A stretch of DNA of 64,000 bases from Flammeovirga agarivorans (GTDB lineage Bacteria; Bacteroidota; Bacteroidia; Cytophagales; Flammeovirgaceae): positions 879,449 to 943,448 of the forward strand of contig NZ_JABAIL010000002.1 in the NCBI RefSeq assembly GCF_012641475.1, in the 5' to 3' direction. A model generated the notes under the pieces. The model was not told the DNA's origin and made no database searches. It saw only the letters and a program-made list of their open reading frames with translations. Below, piece by piece: positions 1 through 9,276 of this stretch. Numbering within the stretch: position 1 is the first letter of the stretch; the number at the start of each line of letters is the position of its first letter. The translations under genes and the position numbers were made by a program.

Positions 1-206
1 TAGGCACAAGCTTCTAAGGTAGAACCACCAAATCCCATATTTAGGATTTGATCGCATTGTAGGTCTTCTCTAACTTTAGACCATAATCGGAAAGACGAAC
101 TTCCATAAAAAACTATGGGTTGTTCTATCTTAGGTTGTTTGTCAATGTTTTCTGCCAATTCCGGCAATCCTTCTTCTTTATAAAACTGAAATTCTTCTGC
201 TGTCAT
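1..206 (-). CDS. SGNH/GDSL-type hydrolase, N-terminal part (gene cut by window edge)
   Basis: Reading leftward from ATG at 206 gives an open frame to base 1 without a stop, so only about 68 N-terminal residues are in the window. They include FYGSSSFRLW and, about 20 residues later, ILNMGFGGSTLEAC. This spacing fits block I (GDS-like, here GSS with the nucleophile serine) and the block II glycine of the SGNH hydrolase family, which cleaves ester bonds in lipids or glycans. No signal peptide is visible at this start, so a cytoplasmic location is likely. The gene begins 2 bases after the stop of the acyltransferase-fusion gene, so the two are probably co-transcribed and may both act on lipids. 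Substrate cannot be told. Confidence 0.75.
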   Translation of the reverse strand, partial: MTAEEFQFYKEEGLPELAENIDKQPKIEQPIVFYGSSSFRLWSKVREDLQCDQILNMGFGGSTLEACA

Positions 207-208
207 GC

Positions 209-2179
209 CTATTGTTTTTCTGCTAATTCTATAGCTTCTTCTACGTATGTTCTATATTCTTTAGAATACCTTTCTAAAAAAGATCTTAATTCCTCTTTAA
301 AAGGTTTCTCTTTATCTATTACTTCTGAAAGTCTAAAAGGTTTTTTAATAACGACTCCCAATTTAGTTTTACTGATTCTCTTATCAAAAAAGGCAATAGC
401 AACTGGAACAATTAAAGGATCTATTTGTGATTTTTCAGCGATCATAAATGCTCCAGGCTTAAAATCTACAGGAGATTGCTGCGTTTCTCTACTTGTACCT
501 TCAGGACTTAAAATCAAATTCATTCCTGATCTCAACTTGTCCCCTGCCTCTTTAAAGAACTCGTTACGTACTTGTCTTCGTTCTTCGGCAGTTTGTTGAG
601 TAGGATCAGAATCTTGTGTTTTTACTCCAAGGTGACCTAATTTATTATAATAATCCTGGTGTCCATACTCCGGCCCTTTTCCTATTCTCACTACTCTCAA
701 TCCTGAGTCTTTATAAAACTTATACAGTAGCATAGAAATAAAATGACTATCCAGAGTAATCTGAAAACTATTGGGAAGAGTATAATATGGATGATTGAGT
801 AAGTGATTATAAATAAAAATATTGCCTGATGATTTCGGAATATTCTCTAGTCCATCAATCTTAATATCTACATATGATACGGCTCTTTCAAAAAGTTGTG
901 AACATTGATTTCTCAACTCAGCCGACGAAATGTCTTTGGGAGCTGTAATCACATGATCTGTCATTCTTCTTAATCCCTCAAGAAATAAGAATTCTCTTCT
1001 GAGAGGCATTGTGATCTTTCGAAATAGATTCGCTAAATTCTTTTCAATATTCTCTCCTTCTTCTGCTAATCTATCTATTAAATCAAAAGCATCTCCCTGA
1101 GTTACTTTCTCAGCTAAAAGAATAGGTAATTTATATAAATCCGAACAAACTGAGATCTGGGCTCCTGCTTGTTCGATCATCGTCTGTATCGTTAATAATT
1201 CTCTGTCAAAAGTCTGTGTAATTACCTGTGCCCTAATCGCTTTTAATGCACTACCCAACAACCACAGTAAGCGGTACATAAAGACCATTCCTAATGTCGG
1301 AAACTCTTTATACAATACTAATAAGTCAATTCTATTGATCTCCAATACTTCAACAGGCTCCAATACGATCAACTCCATATTATTAGGAATAGGATCATAA
1401 CTGGCACCACTCCATAGGATCACTTGACCTCTTTCTTGTAAGATATCTGAAGTAAACGATTCTCCTTTTTGGGTTACATAATTAAGCGCAACCTTACCAC
1501 TCTTTAAGACCATAAACTTATCTGAAAACTGCCCCTTGCAAAGCAATTTACTACCTGCTTGGTAATGTATTGTTTTACTTACTTCAGCCAATTTGGTAAG
1601 GTGCCAATCGGCAAACGGATTGAAAAATGCACTTTGACGGAAAAAATCCATAGTACTTTCATGAGGTCCTTTGTCCTGAAAAGAAGTATAGGACATGGCA
1701 TTTTGATAATCAGATGCATTTAAAGGTACTGCACCCGACATCCATGCTTCTCTGGCATCGCTCAACAAGCTCGTACTTAGCATTAAACTACTTGACAAAA
1801 CATGCATCCCAATCTCAGGGTGTTGATCAAATAATGCTCTTAGTTCTTTATTATCCCACTGGATTACTTTCGTCTCTCCAGATGCTATTGCTGTTGTCGC
1901 AAAACGATAAGGTTCTCTAAATCCTGACCAACCAATCGGAGTCCATTTTTCTTTGCTCTTCCCTACTTCCAATGCCCCTCTTTGGTCACCGACATTTAAA
2001 TGATAAGTTACAGCACCACTAAAGAGCACTGAAAATTTTTCAGCAGTCGCAAATTGTAAGGTAATGACCTCTCCATTTTGGTAGCTTTTTAGCTCAGCCA
2101 ATTGGGCTAGAAGTCCTAAATCTTTTTGAGTTAATCTGTCAGCAAACGGTAAATTATGTAAAGTCTTGGTCAGTGTCAT
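209..2179 (-). CDS. Double cyclic-nucleotide-binding domain / PlsC-type acyltransferase fusion
   Basis: About 656 residues from ATG at 2179; a GTG at 2230 would add 17 residues that look untranslated. Two cyclic-nucleotide-binding-like beta-rolls come first (roughly residues 15-135 and 185-305, the second with SKLLCKGQFSDKFMVLKSGK). A helical linker follows, then an acyltransferase domain of the 1-acylglycerol-3-phosphate type (about 435-640). The block near residue 457 is YNHLLNHP and the block near 558 is SPEGTSR, resembling NHxxxxD and FPEGTR. The aspartate of the canonical HX4D is not at the expected position, so activity needs caution. The likely role is acyl transfer in phospholipid synthesis, gated by a cyclic nucleotide or other ligand; that gating is inference. 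It lies upstream of an SGNH hydrolase gene in the same orientation. Confidence 0.8.
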   Translation of the reverse strand: MTLTKTLHNLPFADRLTQKDLGLLAQLAELKSYQNGEVITLQFATAEKFSVLFSGAVTYHLNVGDQRGALEVGKSKEKWTPIGWSGFREPYRFATTAIASGETKVIQWDNKELRALFDQHPEIGMHVLSSSLMLSTSLLSDAREAWMSGAVPLNASDYQNAMSYTSFQDKGPHESTMDFFRQSAFFNPFADWHLTKLAEVSKTIHYQAGSKLLCKGQFSDKFMVLKSGKVALNYVTQKGESFTSDILQERGQVILWSGASYDPIPNNMELIVLEPVEVLEINRIDLLVLYKEFPTLGMVFMYRLLWLLGSALKAIRAQVITQTFDRELLTIQTMIEQAGAQISVCSDLYKLPILLAEKVTQGDAFDLIDRLAEEGENIEKNLANLFRKITMPLRREFLFLEGLRRMTDHVITAPKDISSAELRNQCSQLFERAVSYVDIKIDGLENIPKSSGNIFIYNHLLNHPYYTLPNSFQITLDSHFISMLLYKFYKDSGLRVVRIGKGPEYGHQDYYNKLGHLGVKTQDSDPTQQTAEERRQVRNEFFKEAGDKLRSGMNLILSPEGTSRETQQSPVDFKPGAFMIAEKSQIDPLIVPVAIAFFDKRISKTKLGVVIKKPFRLSEVIDKEKPFKEELRSFLERYSKEYRTYVEEAIELAEKQ

Positions 2180-2280
2180 TTGCAGTATAAATAGTTGATT
2201 AGTTGTTTTTAGAAACTTTAAGTTATTCACTTCACTTCATATAAACAAAAGGACAAAATACACTTAACCTTACCTTTAGA

Positions 2281-5200
2281 CTAGTTTTCTGAAAAATGGT
2301 TTTCTAAAAGTTGAATCATTTCTCTTAAACATTCTTCTGTATTTTTTGACTTCACCTGCCATTTCTGAATCACTTCTTTCTCATGGATCAAATGAAGTTT
2401 TACTGTAATGGTATTCTTTACCACCTTGTACTTTCCTCTTAATTTATAAGTAGAAGTACCTTGGGCTCCTTTTCTAAATTTGAAATTCAACGATTTCAAC
2501 TCGCTTTCTATATTTAATCGCTGAATAAGTGCTTTACTTAACTCTAATTGGTCTGCCCATGTTCCTCCATCTTCCAAATCTATATCTGAGATCAGGTACT
2601 TTTGTGATGATAAAGAAATGTTATCTCTATCCTCCTCGTCCAGTTCGCCGATATAAAAACTGCCAGCTCCTAAAGGCATTCTATATTCTGGTTGTTGCTC
2701 TCCTTGCATTTCTGAAGCGAGTTCTGGTACAGTTTCTACAGCATAGGTAAACAGCTCCTGAACATCGATAAACCTTCCATTTTTTAAGTCTCCACTTTTC
2801 AGATAATCTAATAATGAATAGGTTAAAAGACCATGTTCCAGAAAGCTGGATTCATAACTTACTTTATCAGAAGAAGCACCAGATAACATAAACATACCTG
2901 TTCTTGATCTCACTCTTTCTAATGCTCTTTTTTTCATCCCTTCTTCGTTATCATTTCTCGAAGTAATCAACTCCGTAGAAAAAGAGCCCGCATGACAAGC
3001 ATCAATCACAAAAACCTGTTTAGAAATAGGTATATCTTGTATCCATTGCATCAATTCTGTTCCATTGATGGTATAGTTTTCTTTTACACTTGGATCCGTT
3101 AGATCACTGTTGATCATGTCTTTCGTTAGAAAGTGAAAGTCATCTTTTCCATTATGATTCTTCTGTACCGCTCCATGTCCTGCCAAAAACACAAATAAAA
3201 TATCCGAGGCTGATGCTTCTTCCGATATTTTCTTAAATGCATTTTTAATATTTTCTTTAGTCGGCTGTAAAGAATCACTGTCCGTTGTAAGTAATAAAAT
3301 GTTGGTGTTTTTAACTCCAAACAACTTCTCACTACCCAGTTCCAATGAAGTAGCTATTGCTGAGGCATCATCGGCCGCATATTTAAGGTCCATTAATCTG
3401 CCTCTATAATCAGAAACACCCACCATTACACCATACATTGTTGGTTCTCTTTCTTCCAACCCTGTATCATCTTTATGATTTAAGGTTAACCCTCTTCCTG
3501 ATAACGTTCCTTGAGAATTGGTCGCGATTACTTTTATCTTGTTTTCTTTGCCCTTGATAAAATGCTTCGCAATATCTTCTGATTTAACTTTATAGTACAA
3601 TTCATCATTTAGAAACGCTTTCTGAGCAGATTTTTCTAAATCATGAATCACCTCTTTATTATTGACATATAAGCTAATAGTACCAACTCCACCTCCTCTA
3701 TCAATGACTTCAATCCAAAAGTAGTTTTCCAATTCTTGAATTGTTGTTTTAGGAAACAGATCTACACTTTTCAAAGGAGGTACTTTTCTAAGTGATTTTC
3801 CTTCTAAAAGCTGAATAGCCAAACCAGGTTCCCAATACTTTTCTCTTAGTTGTTCAAAATCGATAGTTTCCTCTCCATATACATAATAGATATTATCCAT
3901 ATTGAGATCGCCTACATCAAACAATCCTGATTTATGCTCTAATACCCAATCACCAGATTCTGTTACGGCTACTTTTCCTAACTGTTCATCCAATTGTGTC
4001 TGCCAGATTTCAAAAGTCATATTTCTTCTGATTGCAAATAATGACGGTTGATCATCATAGGGTAAAAGTTCTATTATAGGCGTCGAATTTTGATCGAACT
4101 TATTCAATATTTCCTCTAACTGATTATCCCATAAGGTAATTGTACCTGATAGATCACTAATCACCCAACCATTATTATAAGGGTAGTTCTTAATAATATT
4201 AGCCCCTTCATTGTACTCTTTCTGTTTTTTCAGTTGCCAGTTATCGATATCGTATAGAAATAGATTATGCTTACCCGAAACCAATAAACTAGAGGCATTA
4301 CTTGAAAAACTAAGATCGTACAATGATATATCTCGAATTTTAGTCTCGAAAATAACTTTATGGGCATCAATATCATAAACAATCAAAGTCCTATCACTAC
4401 AGATCGAGGCTAATAATTTACCATCTCTAGAATTAACTACTTTAATTACTTCTCTTTGGTGTCCATATACTTTCTCTAGAATTTCCTTTGCAGAATTCCA
4501 TAAATACACATCCCCTGATTCATCTGCAAAAACTATTTCTTCTCGCGTAGGTATTTCTGCTATTGAAGTCGGTACTGAGTTTATTTTCACACTATCTACT
4601 AGGTTTCCTTTACGGTCCCAGCGTTTAATTAAACTATCTGTACCACAGGTGAAATACGCATCATTTTCTACTGAAAATGTCAACGCTACTCCCGTTCCTC
4701 TATGTGCTTTTTTTACAATAGATACTGTTCTTTTTTTAGGAATCCACAAATGGATATTTCCGTTAGAAGTCAGAAACGTCAGTGCTCCATTTAAACCATT
4801 TAGAAAGCCATCAACAGGGTATCCTTTCATAGGTTTCCAACGAATATCTTCTACTGATTTCCCTTGTTTTTCAAGAGACCAGACTGAAAAAGAGCCATCG
4901 CTATGGGTAAATGCTGCATGCCGAGCATCTTGGGTAAATTTCATTGAAAGAAAATCATCTCGCACTCCTGCAGGCGTCGGATTGATAACACCATCTTTTA
5001 CTTCATAAAAGTATATTTTGTTACTTTTCGTTTTTACACATAGAATTTTGAAATAAGACGTATACACTAAATCGACGATAGGCAACCCATCTGGCGACGC
5101 CAATTCTGAACGGATAGAATCGCTGTTGATATCCCAAATTTTAATCGTTTTATCCCATGATCCTGTAACAATTAATGAATCCTCTTCAATAAAATCGATG

Positions 5201-5820
5201 GCAGATACCCAGTCTGTATGTAACTGCTTTCTAATATTTTCTTTATCAAAACCTCTCCAAGTCAATATACTACCGTTCATATAACCAGCAGTTAACCATT
5301 TTACATGAGGGTTATATTTGATTGCAGAAAAATTCCCAAAATCTGACTTTACTGCCTGACCATCCGGTGCATCACCCTGATTATTCCAATCAAATCGATA
5401 GATCGCGCCACCGTTAGTGATAAAGAGTAAATACTCCTGCACAAACTCCATTTTAAAAACATCGTCATGCAGATTATCATAATTAAAGACCATTTCACCG
5501 GTACTTAAGTCCCACACCTTTATAGAATGGTCCTTTCCGGCCGTAGCCATATAGTTTGCATCTTCTGAAAAGCATAAAGTAGCTACCCCATAAGTATGAG
5601 GGTAAAATGTGTCCAATAATCTCTTTTCATTGATGTTCCATATTTTCAAAGCGCCACCTTCTCCTACTGTTGCTAATAACCTAGCATCATTTGATAAAGC
5701 CATATCAACGACCTCACCCACATGCCCTTGTGACAATGTAAGATGAAGTTTACGCTGTGCTGTAGCAAGTTGGGAGATTGAAAACAATAAAACGATATAT
5801 AGAAAAAATGTTTTTCTCAC
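2281..5820 (-). CDS. Exported WD40-repeat / caspase-like (peptidase C14) protein
   Basis: A 1179-residue protein starting at GTG (RC of 5818-5820); no nearby ATG would keep the signal peptide (residues 1-21, ending ATAQ). Residues about 28-620 are WD40 repeats (recognisable blades ending IKVWD, IKIWD, FSVWS, VYLWN), enough for two propellers. A short Ig-like stretch (about 700-780) precedes a caspase p20 domain (about 794-1057). Its catalytic dyad is intact: His882 in FLAGHG and Cys942 in VIDACHAGS. The last 100 residues are a mixed alpha/beta tail. Bacterial caspase homologues cleave after Arg/Lys or Asp, but the specificity here is unknown. The signal peptide puts it in the periplasm or beyond, and the propellers probably bind partners. 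The next gene upstream diverges 62 bases away. Confidence 0.88.
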   Translation of the reverse strand: MRKTFFLYIVLLFSISQLATAQRKLHLTLSQGHVGEVVDMALSNDARLLATVGEGGALKIWNINEKRLLDTFYPHTYGVATLCFSEDANYMATAGKDHSIKVWDLSTGEMVFNYDNLHDDVFKMEFVQEYLLFITNGGAIYRFDWNNQGDAPDGQAVKSDFGNFSAIKYNPHVKWLTAGYMNGSILTWRGFDKENIRKQLHTDWVSAIDFIEEDSLIVTGSWDKTIKIWDINSDSIRSELASPDGLPIVDLVYTSYFKILCVKTKSNKIYFYEVKDGVINPTPAGVRDDFLSMKFTQDARHAAFTHSDGSFSVWSLEKQGKSVEDIRWKPMKGYPVDGFLNGLNGALTFLTSNGNIHLWIPKKRTVSIVKKAHRGTGVALTFSVENDAYFTCGTDSLIKRWDRKGNLVDSVKINSVPTSIAEIPTREEIVFADESGDVYLWNSAKEILEKVYGHQREVIKVVNSRDGKLLASICSDRTLIVYDIDAHKVIFETKIRDISLYDLSFSSNASSLLVSGKHNLFLYDIDNWQLKKQKEYNEGANIIKNYPYNNGWVISDLSGTITLWDNQLEEILNKFDQNSTPIIELLPYDDQPSLFAIRRNMTFEIWQTQLDEQLGKVAVTESGDWVLEHKSGLFDVGDLNMDNIYYVYGEETIDFEQLREKYWEPGLAIQLLEGKSLRKVPPLKSVDLFPKTTIQELENYFWIEVIDRGGGVGTISLYVNNKEVIHDLEKSAQKAFLNDELYYKVKSEDIAKHFIKGKENKIKVIATNSQGTLSGRGLTLNHKDDTGLEEREPTMYGVMVGVSDYRGRLMDLKYAADDASAIATSLELGSEKLFGVKNTNILLLTTDSDSLQPTKENIKNAFKKISEEASASDILFVFLAGHGAVQKNHNGKDDFHFLTKDMINSDLTDPSVKENYTINGTELMQWIQDIPISKQVFVIDACHAGSFSTELITSRNDNEEGMKKRALERVRSRTGMFMLSGASSDKVSYESSFLEHGLLTYSLLDYLKSGDLKNGRFIDVQELFTYAVETVPELASEMQGEQQPEYRMPLGAGSFYIGELDEEDRDNISLSSQKYLISDIDLEDGGTWADQLELSKALIQRLNIESELKSLNFKFRKGAQGTSTYKLRGKYKVVKNTITVKLHLIHEKEVIQKWQVKSKNTEECLREMIQLLENHFSEN

Positions 5821-5882
5821 TGCAAGTTTGTCCTTTGAATACCGAAGATTTTGTATATTGATGTAATACCCATCACCTACAT

Positions 5883-6350
5883 ATGAAGAAACTATTGTAT
5901 ACGATTCCTTTATCTCTGTTCTTAATCTGTTTGGATGCTTGTAGCTTTTCTTCTAAAGAACCTGCTCCATTTGTAGATGACCACATCTTAATTGAATTAT
6001 ATGATCAATTTGGCGAAAATTTATTAAAAGAGGTAAAGAATAATCATATTTCACATCTATCTATTTTCAGAATTAAGGAGAATAAGGAGAAACAGTATAT
6101 TCAATATGACATTGTCTCTAGTGATTCATTAAAAAGCAAAGTTCCTTATAAAGGAATATTCACATCAGAAATCAACGATCCTACGGAAACGTATTACATA
6201 CAGTATGAAGATATTATAGACACGATCTCAGTAAAGAAAAATACATTAGAAGACCAAACAGAACTTATCAATATTCTATTTTACAACCGAAAGAAAATTG
6301 AAAGTTCACCCCTTCATCCACAGCGGAATCACTTTATTGTGATAAAATAA
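5883..6350 (+). CDS. Putative lipoprotein of unknown function
   Basis: 155 residues from ATG at 5883. A lipoprotein signal is clear: two lysines, a hydrophobic stretch, then LDAC with the modified cysteine at residue 20. The remainder is charged and hydrophilic with no family I recognise. It is transcribed divergently from the WD40-caspase gene 62 bases away, so the two may share a promoter region. It could be an outer-membrane or periplasmic lipoprotein functionally tied to that neighbour, but nothing in the sequence proves it. Confidence 0.7.
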   Translation: MKKLLYTIPLSLFLICLDACSFSSKEPAPFVDDHILIELYDQFGENLLKEVKNNHISHLSIFRIKENKEKQYIQYDIVSSDSLKSKVPYKGIFTSEINDPTETYYIQYEDIIDTISVKKNTLEDQTELINILFYNRKKIESSPLHPQRNHFIVIK

Positions 6351-6463
6351 TTTGAATAAATATGCTTTCAAGCCTATTCATCTTAATTAGAAGTTTCTAT
6401 TTTTGACAATAGAAACATCAACCTCTCATTTTTTTATCTAAAATTAGAAAGGCCACAAAAGAT

Positions 6464-6871
6464 ATGTCAGGAAGGAAATCTTTAAGAAGTCGAATTTTTA
6501 CGGAAGAAGAACAACAGTTTCAGAAAGAACGCTTTGACAAAGTGATTCAGTCTATTGTGAAACTGATTGAAACGTATGCGAAATTATTTACTATTCAGTT
6601 AAAAACTGGTCTTTCGGGTATGCTGGCAATTTTAGCGATGGCCGTCATCTTATTGACCTTTTTAACACTTGCTTTTAGTTTCTTCGCATTAGCATTTGCT
6701 TTATTTGTAAATTATATATTCTCTTGGCCTTCATTTGCAGGTTTTAGTATTGTTGGTGTATTCTGTATAGCTCTATTTGGTGTTGTCATTAAAAACGCCA
6801 AGAAACTTAGAAATCAATTCCTTATATGGATTGATCAAGCAGTAGACAGTATTAACGAAGAGAACGATTAG
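6464..6871 (+). CDS. Small membrane protein, phage holin (superfamily III)-like
   Basis: 135 residues. A basic, charged N-terminus (about 1-45) is followed by two hydrophobic segments (about 50-82 and 87-110) and a charged C-terminal tail. The pattern matches the Holin-X/superfamily III proteins that Bacteroidota carry next to YtxH-like genes. In such chromosomal contexts they are not thought to lyse cells. The next gene begins 16 bases downstream and encodes another small envelope-type protein, so the two form a unit. The exact role is unknown; stress or envelope maintenance is only a guess. Confidence 0.65.
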   Translation: MSGRKSLRSRIFTEEEQQFQKERFDKVIQSIVKLIETYAKLFTIQLKTGLSGMLAILAMAVILLTFLTLAFSFFALAFALFVNYIFSWPSFAGFSIVGVFCIALFGVVIKNAKKLRNQFLIWIDQAVDSINEEND

Positions 6872-6887
6872 TCAATTTCCCAAAGAT

Positions 6888-7313
6888 ATGAGTGATATAT
6901 TAAATAAGTCCAACGAAATCAGAGATCGCCTCAATGAGGAGAAAGCTCAATTAAAAAAGGACACAAAAAAATATAGAGACGACTTAGTAGATGTTGCCTC
7001 TGAGACTGTTTCGGGCATGCGTACTGATGTGAAGAAAGTACTTACATATGGTGCAGCATTGGTTATTACCTACAATCTTTCGAATTGGGCTTTTAAAGTT
7101 GGTAATAAACGTAGCCAGAAGAAATACCTTAAAAAATTAGCAAAAGCCAATGCCCAAAATGCTGCCGGAGGAGACGTAAAGATCAAAAACAGCAAAGTTC
7201 CATCATTTGGTAAAATGCTTCGAGATGAAGCAATGGTATTCCTAATGGGCGTCGCTAAAGAAGAACTAATAAATTATTTACAAACCAGAAAGGAAAGAAG
7301 GGGTAAAAAATGA
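6888..7313 (+). CDS. Small helical, probably membrane-associated protein of unknown function
   Basis: 141 residues, lysine-rich. The first 45 residues are strongly charged and likely a coiled coil. A modest hydrophobic segment lies at about 52-68 (VLTYGAALVITYNLSNWAF) and another near 115-128 (MVFLMGVAKEEL). It follows the holin-like gene by 16 bases and precedes acpP by 136 bases. The arrangement recalls YtxH-like/holin-like pairs, but I do not see a defining motif and would not name the family. Confidence 0.6.
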   Translation: MSDILNKSNEIRDRLNEEKAQLKKDTKKYRDDLVDVASETVSGMRTDVKKVLTYGAALVITYNLSNWAFKVGNKRSQKKYLKKLAKANAQNAAGGDVKIKNSKVPSFGKMLRDEAMVFLMGVAKEELINYLQTRKERRGKK

Positions 7314-7449
7314 AACTGACTATCAGTTAATTAAGTTTCTTTAAGTATGCATACATAATATAATCGGGGTGTTTCTCGGTTGAATATTTGGACTTATAGA
7401 TTCTTATTCATTTCTTTGCAACTCAATTGGTCAACTAAAAGTTATTAAG

Positions 7450-7686
7450 ATGTCCGAAATTGCAGAAAAAGTAAAACAAATTATCGTTGATAAGCTAGGC
7501 GTTGAAGAATCAGATGTAACTCCTGAAGCTAGCTTCACAAACGACTTAGGTGCAGACTCACTTGACACTGTTGAGTTAATCATGGAATTCGAAAAGGAAT
7601 TCAACACTTCTATTCCTGATGACAAAGCAGAAAGCATCACAACTGTAGGTCACGCGATCGCATACCTTGAGGAGAACGTAAACTAG
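7450..7686 (+). CDS. acpP: Acyl carrier protein
   Basis: 78 residues, the normal length for bacterial ACP. The phosphopantetheine attachment site is [12 protein letters not shown] with Ser37. The helix I and helix III sequences are acidic, as usual. It carries growing fatty-acyl chains in the cytoplasm. fabF follows 125 bases later and rnc after that, the usual Bacteroidota and wider bacterial cluster. A hairpin sits between acpP and fabF (7726-7775), which may lower fabF expression relative to acpP. Codon choice is biased toward preferred codons, fitting high expression. Confidence 0.98.
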   Translation: MSEIAEKVKQIIVDKLGVEESDVTPEASFTNDLGADSLDTVELIMEFEKEFNTSIPDDKAESITTVGHAIAYLEENVN

Positions 7687-7725
7687 TTTACACTCCCTTT
7701 AAAATAAGCGAATCAAACGCTAGCG

Positions 7726-7775
7726 AACCTGATAGAGCAAGCGCCTCGAAAAAAGGATGCTAAATCTGTCAGGTT
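7726..7775 (+). promoter_or_regulatory. Hairpin between acpP and fabF (possible partial terminator)
   Basis: AACCTGATAGA (7726-7736) can pair with TCTGTCAGGTT (7765-7775), eleven pairs with one T-G wobble, around a 28-base loop. A T-rich run with interruptions follows (TGTTTATTTTT). It is weaker than the other terminators in this window, so partial termination or mRNA end protection is more likely than a full stop. Confidence 0.45.
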
Positions 7776-7811
7776 TGTTTATTTTTGGGCTATTCCAAAA
7801 GATAAATTTCC

Positions 7812-9065
7812 ATGAAACCGAGAAGAGTTGTTATTACTGGTATTGGTGCAATCACACCACTAGGTAATAGTGTCGAAGAATACTGGAACAATCTAGAGAA
7901 AGGTGTTAGCGGTGCTGCCCCTATCACTAAATTCGACGCTTCAAAATTCAAAACACAATTTGCTTGCGAAGTAAAAGACTTCGTAGCAACTGATTATATT
8001 AACAGAAAGGAGGTTCGTAAAATGGACCTTGTAAGCCAATACGGTGTTGCCACTGCTAAACAAGCTATAGAAGATTCTAAAATCGATCTTGAAGCAGTAG
8101 ACAGAGAGCGTTTTGGTGTAATTTGGGGTTCAGGTATCGGTGGACTTAAGTCTTTACAAGACGAAGTTTCTACTTTCGCTACTGGCGACGGTACTCCTAG
8201 ATTCAATCCTTTCTTCATTCCTAAAATGATCCCAGATTTAATTCCTGGCCATATTTCTATGACATGGGGATTAAAAGGACCTAACTTCACTACCGTTTCT
8301 GCTTGTGCTTCGGCAACAAACGCAATGGTAGACGCATTCAATTACATCCGTTTTGGTATTTCTGACTTGTTTGTAACAGGTGGATCTGAAGCCGCTGTAT
8401 GTGAGGCTGGTATTGGTGGTTTTAATGCTTTAAGAGCATTATCTACTCGTAACGACTCTCCTGAAACAGCTTCAAGACCATTTGATGCTACAAGAGATGG
8501 TTTTGTTCTTGGAGAAGGTGCAGGTGCATTTATCTTCGAAGAATTAGAGCATGCGAAAGCAAGAGGTGCTAAAATCTACGCTGAAGTAATTGGTGGTGGT
8601 ATGACTGCTGATGCTTACCATATGACTGCTCCTCACCCAGAAGGTGAAGGTTCAAGCAGAGTAATGGCTGAAGCACTTAAAGATGCAGGAATTACTCCAG
8701 AAGATGTAGATTACATCAACGTTCACGGAACATCTACTCCACTTGGTGATATTGGCGAGATCAATGCTATCAAGAAAGTATTTGGTGAAGCAGCTTATGA
8801 TGTAAATATTTCTTCAACAAAATCAATGACTGGTCACCTTTTAGGTGCTGCCGGTGCAGTTGAAGCATTAGCTTGTCTAATGTCGGTTGAAAGAGGTGTT
8901 ATTCCTCCAACAATCAACTTTGAAACTCCTGACGAGAACCTTGATCCTAAATTAAACTGTACGTTCAATGAGGCACAAAAGCGTGATGTAAATATCGCTT
9001 TGTCTAATACGTTCGGATTTGGTGGTCACAACTTCTCAATGGTATTCAAAAAGTACGCTGAGTAA
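7812..9065 (+). CDS. fabF: 3-oxoacyl-ACP synthase II (KAS II)
   Basis: 417 residues, family length. The Cys-His-His triad of condensing enzymes is present: Cys165 in VSACASATNAM, His305 in NVHGTSTPLGD and His342 in MTGHLLGAAG. GFGGHN near the C-terminus is also typical. It condenses malonyl-ACP with acyl-ACP to elongate fatty acids in the cytoplasm, and its acyl carrier is encoded just upstream. A strong terminator follows at 9085-9119. Confidence 0.98.
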   Translation: MKPRRVVITGIGAITPLGNSVEEYWNNLEKGVSGAAPITKFDASKFKTQFACEVKDFVATDYINRKEVRKMDLVSQYGVATAKQAIEDSKIDLEAVDRERFGVIWGSGIGGLKSLQDEVSTFATGDGTPRFNPFFIPKMIPDLIPGHISMTWGLKGPNFTTVSACASATNAMVDAFNYIRFGISDLFVTGGSEAAVCEAGIGGFNALRALSTRNDSPETASRPFDATRDGFVLGEGAGAFIFEELEHAKARGAKIYAEVIGGGMTADAYHMTAPHPEGEGSSRVMAEALKDAGITPEDVDYINVHGTSTPLGDIGEINAIKKVFGEAAYDVNISSTKSMTGHLLGAAGAVEALACLMSVERGVIPPTINFETPDENLDPKLNCTFNEAQKRDVNIALSNTFGFGGHNFSMVFKKYAE

Positions 9066-9084
9066 ATTAGACTTTACATAGATC

Positions 9085-9119
9085 AACCCGTTAGAATCAA
9101 CTTCTAACGGGTTTTTTTT
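9085..9119 (+). terminator. Rho-independent terminator after fabF
   Basis: AACCCGTTAGAA (9085-9096) pairs perfectly with TTCTAACGGGTT (9102-9113) across a five-base loop, followed by a run of eight T. It separates fabF from rnc, so rnc probably has its own promoter. Confidence 0.93.
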
Positions 9120-9276
9120 ACCTTTAAATTTGTACAAAAATCTTAATAATTGTATTTCAACTATTTTTGAATGAAAGATTTATTCGAAAAAACACTGAAA
9201 GTTTAGATATTTTTTACATTTTTGAAGTATCAATTTTATTCCTCGAGATGTATCGAGACAAAGAACACATCTGTTT

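Noticed and set aside
120-599. 159-codon plus-strand frame at the left end
   Set aside because: Antisense to the acyltransferase fusion and SGNH genes; Phe/Ser-rich with no motif.
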